A DNA stretch of 64,000 nucleotides from Vibrio celticus (GTDB lineage: Bacteria > Pseudomonadota > Gammaproteobacteria > Enterobacterales > Vibrionaceae): NCBI RefSeq assembly GCF_024347335.1, contig NZ_AP025463.1, positions 2,666,001-2,730,000 of the forward strand, read 5' to 3'. Position numbers and translations under genes: made by a program. Shown in pieces: positions 62,287 through 64,000 of this stretch; the stretch's first letter is position 1, and each line of letters begins with the position of its first letter. The notes beneath the pieces are model-generated. The model ran no database searches. It was not told where the DNA came from and worked only from the letters and a program-made list of their open reading frames with translations.

Positions 62287-64000
62287 CCTAGCCCTTGCTT
62301 GGCTTGTTGTCGTAATGCTATTTAGCGGATTGTTGATCAAACAATTCGCTTTTTCTTCGTCGGTACCCATTGAAAGCAACATCATGAAATTGCTGCCAGA
62401 AAACCAGCAAGATCCCATGGTAGAGCAAGCCTTTCAGCAGATATCCAGCTCGATGAGCGAGCAAGTGGTGTTTATCATAAGTGCCTCCGACGTCGAACAA
62501 GCCATGACAGCGACTGACGCTTTTGAAAAAAAACTTAACCAAAGAGCTTTCTCAAATCAGCCAACTCTATTTAAGCAAGTTCAAGGCAAAATCAACGCCA
62601 GTACTCAAAGCCAGTGGAGCGATTTCTATTTTCGTCACCGAGCTCAACTTCTAACCCAACAACAAAAAGAGACGCTGACACACTCGCCAGATTCGCGAGC
62701 TCAATATGTCATTCAGTCTCTGTACAATCCGTTCTCAGGCGTCACTGCCGCAGAGCTATCTCTCGACCCATTTTTGTTATTTCGCGACTACATCAGCGCT
62801 GTTGGCGTTCAATCAAGTAACTTTGTTCTGAAAGAGGGATACCTCACCGCTCAATCTAATGACCAAACTCATATTTTGGTCACGGCGACTTTGGCGGGTT
62901 CACCTTATAGCTTGGCCATTCAAGAGCAACTTCCCGATCTTGATTCAATTGAGCGCGAAGTCGAAAAACAATTTAACGTCAAAGTGCAGCATACCGGTGT
63001 GGTGTTCTACGCCAATTACGGTACCGAAAGCGCGAAATCAGAAATCAGTACCATTGGTTTGGGCTCATTGGCCGGTGTAATTTTATTGGTGTGGCTGACA
63101 TTTCGTAGCGCCCTCCCACTTGCCTTGTCTTTGCTTTCAATCAGTACCGGATTATTGGTTGCGCTGGCAAGCACCGTCGCTATCTTCGGCAAGATTCACC
63201 TGTTTAGTTTGGTATTCGGTGCCAGCTTAATTGGCGTATCCATCGACTACTCTTTCCATTACCTAACCGATCGTTTGGCGGCTGGTAATCAATGGCAAAG
63301 CGACAAAGGGTTGAAACATATTATCGTTGCGATCACCTTGGGTCTGATCACTAGCTTGATTGGCTACCTAGGTCTGTTGGTGGCACCTTTCCCGGGATTG
63401 CAGCAACTTGCTCTGTTTTCGTCGATTGGACTGATCGCAGCTTACGCCAGTGTGGTGTGTTGGTATCCGATTTTAGCGGCAAAACCAAGCCAAGAACGCC
63501 CTCTTCCCTTGTCGAAGCTTTGGCATACTTGGCTAAGCCTCTGGAGCAACCAAAAATTTAGAATTGGCTTACCATTAATAGTGACTGTCGTTAGTTTGAT
63601 ATCACTCAGCCAAATTCGCTACGACGACGATATTCGTCAACTTCAAGCGATGCCTGATCAACTCAAACAGCAAGAACAAGCCATTACTGAGATATCAGGA
63701 TTAGGCAGTGGTCAAAATATGCTGCTGGTGACCGCCAAGAGCGACCAAAAACTGCTAAATAAACTGGCAGAGATCACCACGAGCTTAGATTCTTTGGTCG
63801 ATAACCAAGGTATCTCCGGATATCGCAGCATTAATCAACAATTGTTAAGCAAACAACAACAGCATGATAACTATCAATTGGTTGAACAACTTTATAGCCA
63901 GCAAAGCCATATCTTACAGAACACTCTTGGTTGGCCTAGCTTTCCAGAGCTACCTAAGTTCGAGGCAATCACGGTATCTGGATTTTTAGAATCACCAGTG
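62258..64000 (+). CDS. MMPL/RND-family exporter (3' end cut by window edge)
   Basis: The ATG at 62258 opens an uninterrupted frame of 581 codons to the edge. An N-terminal membrane helix (about 9-28, LALAWLVVVMLFSGLLIK) precedes a large periplasmic loop (about 35-265), then a five-helix sterol-sensing-like bundle (about 268-405) with LIGVSIDYSFHYLTD, then a second helix after about 430 and the start of the second periplasmic loop. This is the first half of an RND-type exporter (COG4258-like, as in aryl polyene clusters), likely moving the polyene from the inner membrane. Confidence 0.9.
   Translation, partial: MLKRNNSNSSLALAWLVVVMLFSGLLIKQFAFSSSVPIESNIMKLLPENQQDPMVEQAFQQISSSMSEQVVFIISASDVEQAMTATDAFEKKLNQRAFSNQPTLFKQVQGKINASTQSQWSDFYFRHRAQLLTQQQKETLTHSPDSRAQYVIQSLYNPFSGVTAAELSLDPFLLFRDYISAVGVQSSNFVLKEGYLTAQSNDQTHILVTATLAGSPYSLAIQEQLPDLDSIEREVEKQFNVKVQHTGVVFYANYGTESAKSEISTIGLGSLAGVILLVWLTFRSALPLALSLLSISTGLLVALASTVAIFGKIHLFSLVFGASLIGVSIDYSFHYLTDRLAAGNQWQSDKGLKHIIVAITLGLITSLIGYLGLLVAPFPGLQQLALFSSIGLIAAYASVVCWYPILAAKPSQERPLPLSKLWHTWLSLWSNQKFRIGLPLIVTVVSLISLSQIRYDDDIRQLQAMPDQLKQQEQAITEISGLGSGQNMLLVTAKSDQKLLNKLAEITTSLDSLVDNQGISGYRSINQQLLSKQQQHDNYQLVEQLYSQQSHILQNTLGWPSFPELPKFEAITVSGFLESPV

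Overview
The window is chromosomal DNA of a marine gammaproteobacterium, almost certainly a Vibrio. This rests on the gene order and protein types: FlrA/FlrB/FlrC regulators, several near-identical flagellins, the T-ring/H-ring accessory genes flgO, flgP and flgT, a CheV-CheR pair beside flgB, and FlhF/FlhG for polar placement. Base composition is moderate (about 44-46% GC by eye). No tRNA, rRNA, CRISPR array, transposase or prophage gene was seen.

Region 1 (1-45068, all minus strand) is a nearly complete polar flagellum locus. In transcription order, from high to low coordinates, it reads cheV-cheR; flgBCDE; flgFGHIJ; flgKL; flaA, flaC, flaB; flaG-fliD-flaI-fliS; flrA; flrBC; fliEFGHIJ; fliKLMNOPQR-flhB; flhAFG-fliA, with fliA running off the left edge. 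In V. cholerae and V. parahaemolyticus the flg block and the fla/fli/flh block are separate loci; here they are joined at the flagellins. Regulation can be read from the DNA. Sigma-54 promoters of the GG-N10-GC type precede flgB, flgF, flgK, fliE, fliK and flhA. A weaker sigma-54-like site precedes flaA. Sigma-28 promoters precede flaB, flaC and flgM. Strong hairpins separate the transcription units.

Region 2 (45146-49567) holds flgA-flgM-flgN on the plus strand, flgO-flgP on the minus strand and flgT on the plus strand. It adds the P-ring chaperone, the anti-sigma-28 factor, the hook-junction chaperone and the Vibrio outer-membrane ring proteins.

Region 3 (49707-50213) is one small uncharacterised gene between two terminators.

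Region 4 (50343 to the right edge) is an aryl-polyene-type biosynthetic cluster. On the minus strand are a flavin-dependent halogenase-like enzyme, an O-methyltransferase and a lipoprotein. Divergently on the plus strand are a chain-length-factor-like half ketosynthase, an acyltransferase, two acyl carrier proteins, a membrane protein, an aryl/acyl ligase, a hot-dog dehydratase, a glycosyltransferase-acyltransferase fusion, a MIO-type aromatic amino acid ammonia-lyase, a thioesterase, a LolA-like carrier and an MMPL/RND exporter cut by the window edge. The true ketosynthases and the ketoreductase are not in view and are expected beyond 64000. Together these genes would make, lipid-anchor and deliver to the outer membrane a conjugated aryl polyene pigment.

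The flagellar part is canonical. The less ordinary material is the tailoring set of the polyene cluster (lyase with an unusual Phe-His selectivity pair, halogenase motifs, methyltransferase), the terminator inside fliEFGHIJ, short tandem repeats in three intergenic regions, the inverted repeat between flgO and flgT, and a duplicated motif inside FliD.
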